Source of the DNA: Polynucleobacter sp. AP-Kaivos-20-H2
Lineage (GTDB): Bacteria > Pseudomonadota > Gammaproteobacteria > Burkholderiales > Burkholderiaceae
NCBI RefSeq assembly: GCF_018882215.1
Contig: NZ_JACVOX010000001.1
Coordinates: 186,001-250,000 of the forward strand
Reading direction: 5' to 3'
DNA: 64,000 nt
The notes below the pieces were generated by a model, which saw only the letters and a program-made list of their open reading frames with translations, was not told the DNA's origin and searched no databases. Both the position numbers and the translations under genes were made by a program. Every line of letters begins with the position of its first letter. Position 1 is the stretch's first letter. Positions 1 to 8,819 of the stretch are shown in pieces.

Positions 1-344
1 GTGCAATGCAAGTAAGCGAACATGGTGATTTGGCCAACTGGATGATTCCAGGAAAAATGGTCAAGGGCATGGGCGGTGCAATGGATTTGGTCGCCGGTGT
101 TAAGCATGTTGTCGTATTGATGGAGCACGTTGCCAAGAAAAAAGATGGCACTGAAGAGCTCAAAATTTTGCCGCATTGCACATTACCTTTAACGGGTGTA
201 GGCGTTATTAGCCAGATCATTACCGATCTTTGTGTTCTTGATATCACCCCTAAGGGTTTGAAGTTAACTGAATTGGCTCCAGGCGTGACTAAGGAAGAGG
301 TTATCGCTAAAACAGGAGCCCCTGTTGACACAACAGGTTTCTAA
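1..344 (+). CDS. scoB: 3-oxoacid CoA-transferase subunit B (3' part)
   Basis: C-terminal part of a class I CoA-transferase beta subunit; the gene begins before the window and the frame is open from the first bases. The visible residues carry the family signatures: a [20 protein letters not shown] block, a VVVLMEH strand, a CTLPLTG turn, and the usual tail ending in a KTGAP segment. Family knowledge: with subunit A it moves CoA between succinyl-CoA (or acetyl-CoA) and acetoacetate. The catalytic glutamate lies upstream and cannot be checked. The next gene starts 35 bases after the stop on the same strand, so co-transcription is possible. Confidence 0.88.
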   Translation, partial: AMQVSEHGDLANWMIPGKMVKGMGGAMDLVAGVKHVVVLMEHVAKKKDGTEELKILPHCTLPLTGVGVISQIITDLCVLDITPKGLKLTELAPGVTKEEVIAKTGAPVDTTGF

Positions 345-379
345 TCAGAGTCATCAATTAATGGAATAATGGGTTCACC

Positions 380-2254
380 ATGTCGGGCTCCCATCATTTC
401 CATTCGAAGCCATCTAAACCCCAGAATCAATCTGGAGTAGATCCTTCTCTACATGCCCATAAGAAGGGTGATGCACGGCATACCCATAGCAAGCAAGCCT
501 CTAATCAAAACCTACTATTAATTGCCTTAGTACTGACCTTAGGTTTTTCAGGGGTTGAGGGCGCTGCTGCCTATTTCGCAAATTCATTGGCGTTGATTTC
601 TGATGCGGGTCACATGGTGACTGATGCTGCCGCTTTGGGTTTAGCGCTACTTGCGCAGATTATTTCCCGTCGCCCACCATCTCCAAAGCATTCATTTGGT
701 TTTGGGCGTGCTGAAGCGCTAGCTGCATTTGTTAATAGCATTGCGATGCTAGCTTTGGTGTTATGGATCGTCATTGAGGCTGTCAGTCGTTTTGCTAATC
801 CCCATAAAGTGGATGGCTTGACTGTCACGGTTGTTGCTGCAATCGGTCTTCTGATGAACGTCGTCGTAGCATGGGTTTTATCTCGTGATAAGCAAAGTGT
901 GAATACCCGTGCGGCACTAGTTCATGTCATGGGTGATCTATTGGGTTCAGTTGCGGCATTGATTGCTGGTGTTGTGATTCAGCTTACCGGTTGGATGCCT
1001 ATCGATGCCATTCTCTCTATTTTGGTATCGCTGCTTATTCTGAAGTCCACCATCTCGATTCTGCATGAGTCTTATCACTTCCTGATGGAGGGTGTACCTC
1101 TACATATTGATTACTTACAAGTAGGTACTGATTTAAGAAATATTCCAGGCGTACTCGCGGTGCATGATTTGCATGTGTGGGAAATGACCCCTAGCTTCCC
1201 GGCCTTGATTGGCCATATTGAAATCGCTGAGATGCAGAAGTGGCCAGAAATTATGGCCAGAATCAATACGATGCTCTTGGATAAGCACGGCATCGATCAT
1301 GTGACCTTGCAGCCTGAAGAGGTTGGTGATGACCACGATCATGAGCATGATCATTTACATCATGAAATTCATAACGAAGCTCAGGCAGCAAATGTATTTC
1401 ATGACGGCGATACCTTTTACGTAGAGTGCGCTAGTGGCGATTCCACGCATCGTATGGCCTATCACGCTTGGGGAAACCCTGGCAAAAAAGTATTGCTGTG
1501 TATTCACGGCCTAACAAGACGGGGCAGCGACTTTAAGACGCTTGCGCAGGCAATGTGCAAAGACTATTACGTGGTTTGTCCAGATATAGTTGGAAGGGGT
1601 GATTCGGATCGCTTAAGCAATCCAATGCTCTATGCTGTGCCACAGTACGTTGCTGATATTGCTGCGTTAGTTAAAAAGCTTGGCGTTGCACAAGTGGATT
1701 GGCTGGGAACTTCAATGGGTGGCTTGATTGGCATGGTGTATGCCGCAATGCCAAACTCACCCATACGGAGAATGATCATCAATGATGTGGGCCCCAAGAT
1801 TGAGCCAGAGGCAATTAAACGCCTAGGTTCTTACGTCGGGCAGCCATTTACTTTTGCAGATCGCAGTCACGCACTCCAGCGCTTGAATGAGATCTGCGCC
1901 ACTTTTGGTGAGCACACTTCAGAAGAGTGGGAAATCTATAACGGCCCCATGTTGATTCAGAAAGATGGTAAATGGATCATGCATTACGACCCAGATATCT
2001 CAGTGCCGTTTGCATCCGTAAACCCCATCACGGCTAAAGCAGGTGAGATGGCGATGTGGCATGCCTTTAAGCACATTCATATTCCGATGTTGATCGTCCG
2101 AGGTGGTAACTCTGACTTGCTTTCCGCTGCTACTGTCGCAGAGATGTGCAAAGTTAATCCTTATGCACGCAGTATTGAGATTCCCAATGTGGGGCATGCG
2201 CCCGCGTTTGTGAAACCTGAGCAGATTGCTTTAGCAAAAGAATTCTTCAGTTAA
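380..2254 (+). CDS. CDF (zinc-type) cation efflux transporter fused to an alpha/beta hydrolase
   Basis: One uninterrupted 624-residue frame joins two proteins. Residues 1-40 are His-rich. Residues 44-235 hold about six membrane segments of a cation diffusion facilitator, with the metal-site pairs H78/D82 in the second segment (SDAGHMVTDA) and H182/D186 in the fifth (HVMGD). Residues 240-315 are the cytosolic CDF domain. A His/Asp-rich linker (317-332) leads to an alpha/beta hydrolase (about 338-624) with CIHGLTRRG near the oxyanion hole, nucleophile S445 in GTSMGG, probable acid D579 and H606. CDF proteins are usually about 300 residues, so the hydrolase is an addition. I infer metal (Zn) export plus a cytosolic esterase-like activity of unknown substrate. 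An internal start for a separate hydrolase cannot be excluded. Confidence 0.85.
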   Translation: MSGSHHFHSKPSKPQNQSGVDPSLHAHKKGDARHTHSKQASNQNLLLIALVLTLGFSGVEGAAAYFANSLALISDAGHMVTDAAALGLALLAQIISRRPPSPKHSFGFGRAEALAAFVNSIAMLALVLWIVIEAVSRFANPHKVDGLTVTVVAAIGLLMNVVVAWVLSRDKQSVNTRAALVHVMGDLLGSVAALIAGVVIQLTGWMPIDAILSILVSLLILKSTISILHESYHFLMEGVPLHIDYLQVGTDLRNIPGVLAVHDLHVWEMTPSFPALIGHIEIAEMQKWPEIMARINTMLLDKHGIDHVTLQPEEVGDDHDHEHDHLHHEIHNEAQAANVFHDGDTFYVECASGDSTHRMAYHAWGNPGKKVLLCIHGLTRRGSDFKTLAQAMCKDYYVVCPDIVGRGDSDRLSNPMLYAVPQYVADIAALVKKLGVAQVDWLGTSMGGLIGMVYAAMPNSPIRRMIINDVGPKIEPEAIKRLGSYVGQPFTFADRSHALQRLNEICATFGEHTSEEWEIYNGPMLIQKDGKWIMHYDPDISVPFASVNPITAKAGEMAMWHAFKHIHIPMLIVRGGNSDLLSAATVAEMCKVNPYARSIEIPNVGHAPAFVKPEQIALAKEFFS

Positions 2255-2281
2255 TTATTTCTTAATCACTCCACATTGCCA

Positions 2282-4315
2282 ATGGCAAATGCCCCCAGCA
2301 ATTCATTAAAAGAGTCAGTATTTGTAGATGCCTGGTATGGTGAGCCGGCAGAATTGCACGCAGCCGGCGTATTGCAGGTATTGCAGTCTCTTAATCTGGA
2401 TGAGGCGACATTAACTGCTGCCAGCAATATTGCCCGCACCCATGGCAAAGAAGCCCTCATCAAACTCATTGGCGAAGAGCCTGCGAAATTACTGATTGGT
2501 TACCGTGGCTTACGTCAAGCGCAAGCAAAGCTAGTTCGTAGTGATGGTGGTTTAAGTGTGACCGGCCAAGAAGAAATGTTGCGCAAAATGCTGTTGGCAT
2601 TTGGCGATGATTTGCGTGTGGTTCTGATTTATCTCGCTTCCCGCTTGCAGACCTTGCGCTGGATCGCACAAGAGAAGATCGAGATGCCTGCAGCCTGGGC
2701 TCAAGAGATCTTGAGTATCGATGCCTCATTGGCTAATCGATTAGGTATTTGGCAAATGAAGTGGGAGATGGAGGACTTAGCATTTCGAGCGCTCTCACCG
2801 CAGACTTATCGTGATATTGCCAAGATGCTGGATGCTAAACGCATTGAGCGTCAATCTTTCATCGATCAAATCGTCTTGCAACTGCAGGGCGAATTAAAGG
2901 CTGCGCAGATCGAAGGCGAAGTGCTTGGAAGGCCAAAACATATATACAGCATCTGGAAAAAGATGGAAGGTAAATCATTAGACTTTGCCAATCTTTATGA
3001 TGTCAGAGCATTTCGGGTATTGGTCGCCGATGTCAAATCTTGCTACGCTGTATTAGGCATCGTGCACAACGTCTGGCAGCCCGTACCAAGAGAGTTTGAT
3101 GATTACATTGCGCGACCTAAGCCTAACGGTTATCAATCACTGCATACAGTAGTGATGAACGAAGACGGTACCGCATTTGAGATTCAGGTCCGCACACAAG
3201 AAATGCATCAGCAGGCAGAATATGGTTTAGCTGCGCATTGGCGCTACAAGGAGGGGGCATATGCAGGTATGGCCACCCCCCCAAATCCTGCCAAAAAAAA
3301 CAAGCCAAGTGTTACTCACCCGCAAGGCACGCATAGCGCAGAGGTTGCCTATGAAAGGCAAATCGCTTGGGCTCGCCAGCTTATCTCTTGGAAAGAGGAT
3401 GCCTGGGAGCAGCTTAAGCACCATGAGATTGACGACCATATTTATGTGCTTACACCTTTAGGGAAAGTGATTTCTTTGGAGAAGGGCTCAACGCCAATCG
3501 ATTTTGCTTATGCGGTTCACACTAATCTTGGTCATCGTTGCCGGGGTGCACGTGTAGATGGCGCAATGGTGCCGCTCGAGACGGCATTGAAGAATGGACA
3601 AACCATTGAAATCATTGCTGTCAAACACGGTGGCCCATCACGCGATTGGATTAGCCCTGATAAGCACTATTTACGCTCACAAAGAGCACGCCAACGAGTT
3701 CGCGCTTGGTTTAATGCGCTCGATGATGAAGAGGCTGGGCAATCTGGAAAAGCTTTAGAGGGTAAAGCTGAGGCAATCCCTGAATTAAAGACCCCATCCA
3801 CAACACCTGAAATCGTTTTGCGCAACAGCACCCATAAAGCAGGGCGAGGGGGCGATGTTTTGGTCGTTGGCGTGGATTCATTATTGACCCAGTTAGCGCG
3901 CTGCTGCCGACCCGTTCCACCAGACACCATTGCGGGATTTGTGACCCAGGGTAGAGGCGTTTCGATTCACCGTCGCTCCTGCAAAACCTTTAGAGGTTTG
4001 CTTGAGAGGGCGCCTGAGCGGGTCATTCAAACTGCTTGGACTGCTTCTGCTGCTGATCCTGTGGTCAATCAAGAGCAAAAACGCGTCTTTCCAGCTGATT
4101 TGGTGGTGACTGGCTTAGATCGCCCCGAGTTAATGCGGGAGCTCTTTGAAATTCTGACTAGGCAGGGTGTGCATGTGATCGATTTGCGTAAATCAGCCAA
4201 AAAAGGTCTTGCTCAGATCCTTTTAACGATTGAGGTGAAGGATTCTGAAGTGCTGCGAGTCGTGCAAAACAGCCTAGAAGAGGTCAAAGGGGTCACCCAA
4301 GTGCGCCGCCGGTGA
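2282..4315 (+). CDS. relA: RelA-type (p)ppGpp synthetase
   Basis: Stringent-response enzyme transferring pyrophosphate from ATP to GDP/GTP on starved ribosomes. The N-terminal HD-like region lacks a recognisable HD hydrolase signature. The synthetase domain has the EFDD acidic motif (about residues 271-274) followed by YIARPKPNGYQSLHT; this EXDD form, rather than RXKD, marks synthesis-only RelA. Next come a TGS domain (from DHIYVLTPLG), a conserved double cysteine (LARCCRP) and a C-terminal ACT/RRM domain. At 677 residues it is a little short for the family. ATG 2282 is chosen; an in-frame TTG six bases upstream is the alternative, and neither has a clear Shine-Dalgarno sequence. Confidence 0.93.
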   Translation: MANAPSNSLKESVFVDAWYGEPAELHAAGVLQVLQSLNLDEATLTAASNIARTHGKEALIKLIGEEPAKLLIGYRGLRQAQAKLVRSDGGLSVTGQEEMLRKMLLAFGDDLRVVLIYLASRLQTLRWIAQEKIEMPAAWAQEILSIDASLANRLGIWQMKWEMEDLAFRALSPQTYRDIAKMLDAKRIERQSFIDQIVLQLQGELKAAQIEGEVLGRPKHIYSIWKKMEGKSLDFANLYDVRAFRVLVADVKSCYAVLGIVHNVWQPVPREFDDYIARPKPNGYQSLHTVVMNEDGTAFEIQVRTQEMHQQAEYGLAAHWRYKEGAYAGMATPPNPAKKNKPSVTHPQGTHSAEVAYERQIAWARQLISWKEDAWEQLKHHEIDDHIYVLTPLGKVISLEKGSTPIDFAYAVHTNLGHRCRGARVDGAMVPLETALKNGQTIEIIAVKHGGPSRDWISPDKHYLRSQRARQRVRAWFNALDDEEAGQSGKALEGKAEAIPELKTPSTTPEIVLRNSTHKAGRGGDVLVVGVDSLLTQLARCCRPVPPDTIAGFVTQGRGVSIHRRSCKTFRGLLERAPERVIQTAWTASAADPVVNQEQKRVFPADLVVTGLDRPELMRELFEILTRQGVHVIDLRKSAKKGLAQILLTIEVKDSEVLRVVQNSLEEVKGVTQVRRR

Positions 4316-4333
4316 TAAACTCTATGGCTGTAT

Positions 4334-4410
4334 AGGCTCGTAGCTCAGCTGGTTAGAGCACCACCTTGACATGGTGGGGGTCGTTGGTTCGAGTCCAATC
4401 GAGCCTACCA
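4334..4410 (+). tRNA. tRNA-Val (anticodon GAC)
   Basis: A full cloverleaf is readable. The acceptor AGGCTCG pairs with CGAGCCT, followed by discriminator A and an encoded CCA. The anticodon stem CCACC/GGTGG encloses TTGACAT, giving anticodon GAC at 4368-4370. The T-arm carries GGTTCGAGTCC. Confidence 0.96.
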
Positions 4411-4423
4411 ACGAATAGGACCC

Positions 4424-4461
4424 AAAGCGCGGTTGCCCAAAAGCTGCCGCGCTTTATTTTT
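4424..4461 (+). terminator. Rho-independent terminator after tRNA-Val
   Basis: Stem AAAGCGCGG (4424-4432) pairs with CCGCGCTTT (4447-4455) and is followed by a T tract. It separates the relA/tRNA-Val transcript from thrS. Confidence 0.85.
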
Positions 4462-4508
4462 AGGTCATTGAAGTAAAACGGAAGTACAGAAAAGAAGATG
4501 GAGTTGTC

Positions 4509-6431
4509 ATGCTTGTAGTTACTCTGCCCGATGGATCAAAACGTGAGTTTGAGGCACCAGTTCGCGTAGCGGACGTTGCTCAAAGCATCGGTAGTAGTCT
4601 TGCAAAAGCTGCTTTAGGTGGCATTGTCGATGGCAAGATGGTTGACACCAGCTTTGTGATTGATAAAGATAGTCAATTAGCCATCATCACTGACAAAAGT
4701 CCTGAGGCGCTTGAGATTGTGCGTCACTCTACAGCGCACTTATTAGCTTACGCTGTAAAAGAATTATTTCCTGAAGCACAAGTAACTATCGGTCCAGTAA
4801 TCGAGAATGGTTTTTACTATGACTTCTCTTATCACCGCCCATTTACTCCGGATGACTTAGTCGCTTTAGAAAAGAAAATGACTGAGCTTGCTAAAAAAGA
4901 TGAGCCAGTGACTCGCACCGTAATGCCGCGCGATAACGCTGTCGAGTTTTTTAAGAAGCAAGGCGAAAACTACAAAGCAGAATTGATTGCCAGCATTCCG
5001 CAGGGCGAAGATGTTTCCTTATATGCTGAAGGTAAATTCACCGATTTATGCCGCGGCCCGCACGTGCCTTCTACCGGCAAGCTCAAGGTATTTAAGCTCA
5101 TGAAGCTGGCCGGCGCTTACTGGCGTGGCGATAGTAAGAATGAGATGCTGCAGCGTATTTACGGCACCGCATGGTTACGTAAAGAAGATCAAGATGCTTA
5201 CTTACATATGCTTGAAGAATCTGAGAAGCGTGATCACCGCCGCCTCGGTAAGCAACTTGATTTATTTCATTTTCAAGAAGAAGCGCCTGGTTTAATTTTC
5301 TGGCATCCAAAAGGTTGGTCCATTTGGCAAGAAGTTGAGCAATACATGCGTCGTGTGTATCAGCAAGAAGGCTATCAAGAAGTAAAAGCTCCGCAGATTT
5401 TGGACCGCGGTCTTTGGGAAAAATCAGGCCACTGGGAAAACTATAAAGAAAATATGTTCACGACGGAGTCGGAGAATCGTGCTTACGCATTAAAGCCGAT
5501 GAACTGTCCTGGTCACGTACAAATTTATAACTCTGGCTTGCATAGCTATCGTGAGTTGCCATTACGTTTTGGTGAGTTTGGTCAATGTCACCGTAACGAA
5601 CCATCAGGTGCATTGCATGGTTTGATGCGTGTGCGCGGCTTCACTCAAGACGATGGCCATATTTTCTGTGCTGAAGATCAAATTCAATCAGAGGTTGCTG
5701 CTTTTGATAAAGCAGTGCGCGCTGTGTATCAAGATTTTGGGTTTACCGAGGTGGCTGTAAAGCTAGCCTTACGTCCTGCTAAGCGTGTAGGCGATGATGC
5801 TATTTGGGATAAAGCAGAAGAGGCCCTCCGTGGTGCCCTCAAGGCTTCAGGCCAAGAATGGGAAGAATTGCCAGGTGAGGGTGCTTTTTATGGCCCTAAG
5901 ATCGAATATCACCTTAAGGACTCGATTGGTCGTACTTGGCAATGTGGCACGATCCAGGTCGATTTCTCAATGCCAGCCCGTTTAGGTGCTGAATATGTTG
6001 CAGAAGACAATAGTCGCAAGACCCCAGTTATGCTCCATAGAGCAATTGTGGGCTCCTTAGAGCGTTTTATCGGTATTTTGATTGAAAACCATGCTGGAAA
6101 CATGCCAGTTTGGCTTGCCCCAACCCAGGCTGTTGTCCTCAATATCTCTGGAAATTCTGCTGCATATGCACAACAAGTGCAGCAATTGCTGAAAAAACAA
6201 GGGTTTAGAGTCGAATCTGATTTGCGGAACGAGAAAATTACGTATAAAATACGTGAGCACGCATTACAGAAGACCCCATTTTTGCTAGTTGTAGGTGATA
6301 AAGAGTCTGAAAGCAATACGGTGGCCGTTCGTGCCCGTGGCGGAGTGGATTTAGGTGTAATGCCTCTTGATGCCTTCGTTGCCCGACTCCAGCAGGATAT
6401 ATCACAGAAAGTCGGACCCGAGCTTAGCTAG
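4509..6431 (+). CDS. thrS: Threonyl-tRNA synthetase
   Basis: Class II aminoacyl-tRNA synthetase charging tRNA-Thr, 640 residues as usual. Domains in order: N-terminal TGS (1-62), the editing domain with [16 protein letters not shown] (HxxxH) and the later Cys-containing DLCRGPHVP, the catalytic core with motif 2 ([25 protein letters not shown]) and the zinc-binding MNCPGH, motif 3 around [14 protein letters not shown], and the anticodon-binding domain from about residue 540. It heads the thrS-infC-rpmI-rplT-pheS-pheT cluster. A purine-rich stretch precedes the ATG. Confidence 0.98.
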   Translation: MLVVTLPDGSKREFEAPVRVADVAQSIGSSLAKAALGGIVDGKMVDTSFVIDKDSQLAIITDKSPEALEIVRHSTAHLLAYAVKELFPEAQVTIGPVIENGFYYDFSYHRPFTPDDLVALEKKMTELAKKDEPVTRTVMPRDNAVEFFKKQGENYKAELIASIPQGEDVSLYAEGKFTDLCRGPHVPSTGKLKVFKLMKLAGAYWRGDSKNEMLQRIYGTAWLRKEDQDAYLHMLEESEKRDHRRLGKQLDLFHFQEEAPGLIFWHPKGWSIWQEVEQYMRRVYQQEGYQEVKAPQILDRGLWEKSGHWENYKENMFTTESENRAYALKPMNCPGHVQIYNSGLHSYRELPLRFGEFGQCHRNEPSGALHGLMRVRGFTQDDGHIFCAEDQIQSEVAAFDKAVRAVYQDFGFTEVAVKLALRPAKRVGDDAIWDKAEEALRGALKASGQEWEELPGEGAFYGPKIEYHLKDSIGRTWQCGTIQVDFSMPARLGAEYVAEDNSRKTPVMLHRAIVGSLERFIGILIENHAGNMPVWLAPTQAVVLNISGNSAAYAQQVQQLLKKQGFRVESDLRNEKITYKIREHALQKTPFLLVVGDKESESNTVAVRARGGVDLGVMPLDAFVARLQQDISQKVGPELS

Positions 6432-6473
6432 GGTTAGAACGGTTTTTATTGTTTTTTTAAAGGAATTAAGAAG

Positions 6474-6998
6474 ATCGCTACTGAAAAATTGCAGCGCATT
6501 AACCGGGAAATTACTGCTCCTGAAGTGCGTTTGATTGGAATTGATGGAGAGCCCATCGGTGTAGTTAAGTTGAGTGAAGCCTTGGCTTTGGCAGAAGAGA
6601 AAGAGACCGATTTGGTTGAAATTGCTCCGACGGCTGTGCCACCTGTAGTCCGCATCATGGACTTCGGCAAATTCAAATACCAAGAAGCCAAGCGGATGCA
6701 TGAAGCTAAGCTGAAGCAAAAAGTAATTCAGGTGAAGGAAGTGAAGTTCCGCCCTGGTACTGATGATGGTGACTACGGTGTGAAGCTACGCAATCTAATC
6801 CGCTTTTTGGAAGATGGCGATAAGACAAAGATTACTCTGCGGTTTCGGGGTCGTGAAATGGCCCACCAAGAAATCGGAGTCAGAATGTTGGAGCGTTTGA
6901 AGTTGGATCTCGTTGAATACGGCCAAGTCGAACAGTTTCCAAAGATGGAAGGCCGCCAGATGGTGATGGTATTGGCCCCTATCCGTAAGGCTAAGTAA
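6474..6998 (+). CDS. infC: Translation initiation factor IF-3
   Basis: IF3 binds the 30S subunit, blocks 50S joining and checks start codons. The 174-residue protein has the N-domain ([18 protein letters not shown]), the lysine-rich linker and the C-domain ([28 protein letters not shown]). I place the start at ATC 6474, nine bases after the Shine-Dalgarno AAAGGA (6459-6464), giving [13 protein letters not shown]. There is no in-frame ATG near the N-terminus, and TTG 6489 has no ribosome site. Rare AUU/AUC starts are a known hallmark of infC and allow IF3 to repress its own translation. Confidence 0.96.
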   Translation: MATEKLQRINREITAPEVRLIGIDGEPIGVVKLSEALALAEEKETDLVEIAPTAVPPVVRIMDFGKFKYQEAKRMHEAKLKQKVIQVKEVKFRPGTDDGDYGVKLRNLIRFLEDGDKTKITLRFRGREMAHQEIGVRMLERLKLDLVEYGQVEQFPKMEGRQMVMVLAPIRKAK

Positions 6999-7125
6999 CT
7001 AGGTTCTACCTGGTTCTTATGTAGGGAGGTATCGAAAGATATCGGTAGTTTGAAGTGCTTCTGGGTACAGGAAGAGTAACCGTCGGTTACCACCTATGTT
7101 GCACAAGTAATTGAAGGGGTGCTTT

Positions 7126-7323
7126 ATGCCCAAGATGAAGAGCAAGAGTAGCGCTAAAAAGCGCTTCACGGTTCGCGCAGGCGGAACGATTAAACGAGGA
7201 CAGGCTTTCAAACGCCATATCCTCACCAAGAAGACCACAAAGAATAAGCGTCACTTACGTGGTACCACCGAAGTTGCGAAAGCTGACGTTAAGTCAATTC
7301 GCTCCATGCTTCCATACGCTTAA
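7126..7323 (+). CDS. rpmI: Ribosomal protein bL35
   Basis: A 65-residue, very basic 50S protein beginning [14 protein letters not shown] and ending SIRSMLPYA, both typical of L35. The ATG at 7126 is used because GAAGGGG (7113-7119) lies at correct Shine-Dalgarno spacing; an in-frame TTG at 7111 would only add five residues. It sits between infC and rplT as in most bacteria. In model species this pair is repressed by excess L20. Confidence 0.97.
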   Translation: MPKMKSKSSAKKRFTVRAGGTIKRGQAFKRHILTKKTTKNKRHLRGTTEVAKADVKSIRSMLPYA

Positions 7324-7348
7324 CCTCAGACTAGATTAGGAGAAATAA

Positions 7349-7714
7349 ATGCCAAGAGTCAAACGTGGGGTTACAGCAAGAGCCCGTCATAAGAAAATTA
7401 CCGATGCCGCTACAGGTTACCGTGGCCGTCGTAAGAACGTATTCCGTATTGCTAAGCAAGCGGTTATGCGTGCTGGTCAATATGCCTATCGTGACCGTCG
7501 CAATAAGAAACGTGTATTCCGCGCATTGTGGATTGCCCGTATCAACGCGGCAGTTCGTCAGCATGACATGACCTATAGCGTATTCATGAATGGTATGAAG
7601 AAAGCTGCGATCGAACTCGACCGCAAAGTGCTTTCTGATATGGCCATTGCTGACAAAGCAGCTTTTGCTGCTTTGGTTACTCGGATCAAATCCGTAGTAA
7701 ACGCTGCAGCTTAA
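7349..7714 (+). CDS. rplT: Ribosomal protein bL20
   Basis: L20 binds 23S rRNA early in 50S assembly. It has 121 residues with the typical N-terminus [16 protein letters not shown], the basic helix [20 protein letters not shown] and the globular end [10 protein letters not shown]. Its start follows an AGGAG ribosome site, 25 bases after rpmI. It precedes pheS directly. Confidence 0.98.
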   Translation: MPRVKRGVTARARHKKITDAATGYRGRRKNVFRIAKQAVMRAGQYAYRDRRNKKRVFRALWIARINAAVRQHDMTYSVFMNGMKKAAIELDRKVLSDMAIADKAAFAALVTRIKSVVNAAA

Positions 7715-7738
7715 TCTTAGTTTTCTAAACTAAGCTGC
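7706..7738 (+). promoter_or_regulatory. Two mutually exclusive hairpins at the rplT-pheS junction
   Basis: GCAGCTTA (7706-7713) is exactly complementary to TAAGCTGC (7731-7738). CTTAGTTT (7716-7723) is exactly complementary to AAACTAAG (7727-7734). Both need TAAG 7731-7734, so only one can form at a time. There is no U tract, so a terminator is unlikely. The structures end two bases before the pheS ATG, which has no obvious Shine-Dalgarno sequence. Confidence 0.4.
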
Positions 7739-7739
7739 A

Positions 7740-8786
7740 ATGGTTTCTCTCGACCACATTGTCGAGGATGCTAAACGTGATTTCCTCGGAGCTGCCGATG
7801 CGGCAGCTCTAGAGGACGCGAAAGCCAAGTATCTCGGTAAGTCAGGTGTTCTCACTGAGCGTTTAAAAGCGCTTGGTGGAATGTCGCCTGATGAACGCAA
7901 GAGTGCTGGCGCCCAAATTAATCAAATCAAAACCCAAGTAGAAGCTGCATTACAAGAGCGTCGCCAAGCTTTGGCTGATGCCGTCTTGTTGCAACGTCTT
8001 GCAGCGGAGTCTATCGATGTTTCCTTGCCTGGCCGTGGCCAAGCAGTAGGTAGCTTGCATCCTGTGATGCGCACTTGGGAACGTGTTGAAGAGATCTTCC
8101 GCTCAATAGGTTTTGATGTAGCAGATGGCCCTGAGATTGAAACCGATTGGTTTAATTTCACCGCCTTAAATAGCCCTGAGAATCATCCTGCACGTTCAAT
8201 GCAGGATACTTTTTATATCGATGGCAAAGACTCTAACGAGAAGCCGTTGCTATTACGTACGCATACCAGCCCCATTCAGGTTCGTTATGCGAGCGAACAT
8301 GTTAAGAAATACGCTAACGCCGATGTCATGCCGCCAATCAAAGTAATTGCGCCAGGAAGAACATATCGTGTTGATAGCGACGCAACCCATTCACCCATGT
8401 TCCATCAAGTTGAAGGCTTGTGGATTGCTGAGAGTGTTTCATTTGCAGACCTCAAAGGCGTCTATACAGATTTCTTGAGAACCTTCTTTGAAACGAATGC
8501 ATTGCAAGTTCGTTTCCGACCTTCATATTTCCCGTTTACAGAGCCTTCAGCTGAGATTGATATGGCCTTCGGTAGCGGCAAACTTGTCGGCCGTTGGTTA
8601 GAAATCTCCGGAGCAGGGCAGGTTCATCCTAATGTCTTACGCAATATGGGTATCGACCCAGAGCGCTATACCGGCTTCGCATTTGGATCTGGTCTAGAGC
8701 GCTTAACGATGCTGCGTTACGGTGTAGATGACTTGCGCCTCTTCTTTGAAAACGATCTGCGTTTTTTAGCGCAGTTCCCTGCATAA
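7740..8786 (+). CDS. pheS: Phenylalanyl-tRNA synthetase alpha subunit
   Basis: Catalytic subunit of the (alpha-beta)2 PheRS. After an N-terminal coiled-coil tRNA-binding region (residues 1-95) comes the class II core: motif 1 with [19 protein letters not shown], the [18 protein letters not shown] loop, motif 2 around [21 protein letters not shown], and motif 3 near [20 protein letters not shown]. It has 348 residues, normal for proteobacteria. pheT follows 33 bases later. Confidence 0.98.
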   Translation: MVSLDHIVEDAKRDFLGAADAAALEDAKAKYLGKSGVLTERLKALGGMSPDERKSAGAQINQIKTQVEAALQERRQALADAVLLQRLAAESIDVSLPGRGQAVGSLHPVMRTWERVEEIFRSIGFDVADGPEIETDWFNFTALNSPENHPARSMQDTFYIDGKDSNEKPLLLRTHTSPIQVRYASEHVKKYANADVMPPIKVIAPGRTYRVDSDATHSPMFHQVEGLWIAESVSFADLKGVYTDFLRTFFETNALQVRFRPSYFPFTEPSAEIDMAFGSGKLVGRWLEISGAGQVHPNVLRNMGIDPERYTGFAFGSGLERLTMLRYGVDDLRLFFENDLRFLAQFPA

Positions 8787-8819
8787 CCAAACTATTTATT
8801 ACTAAACTAAGATCGCGCT

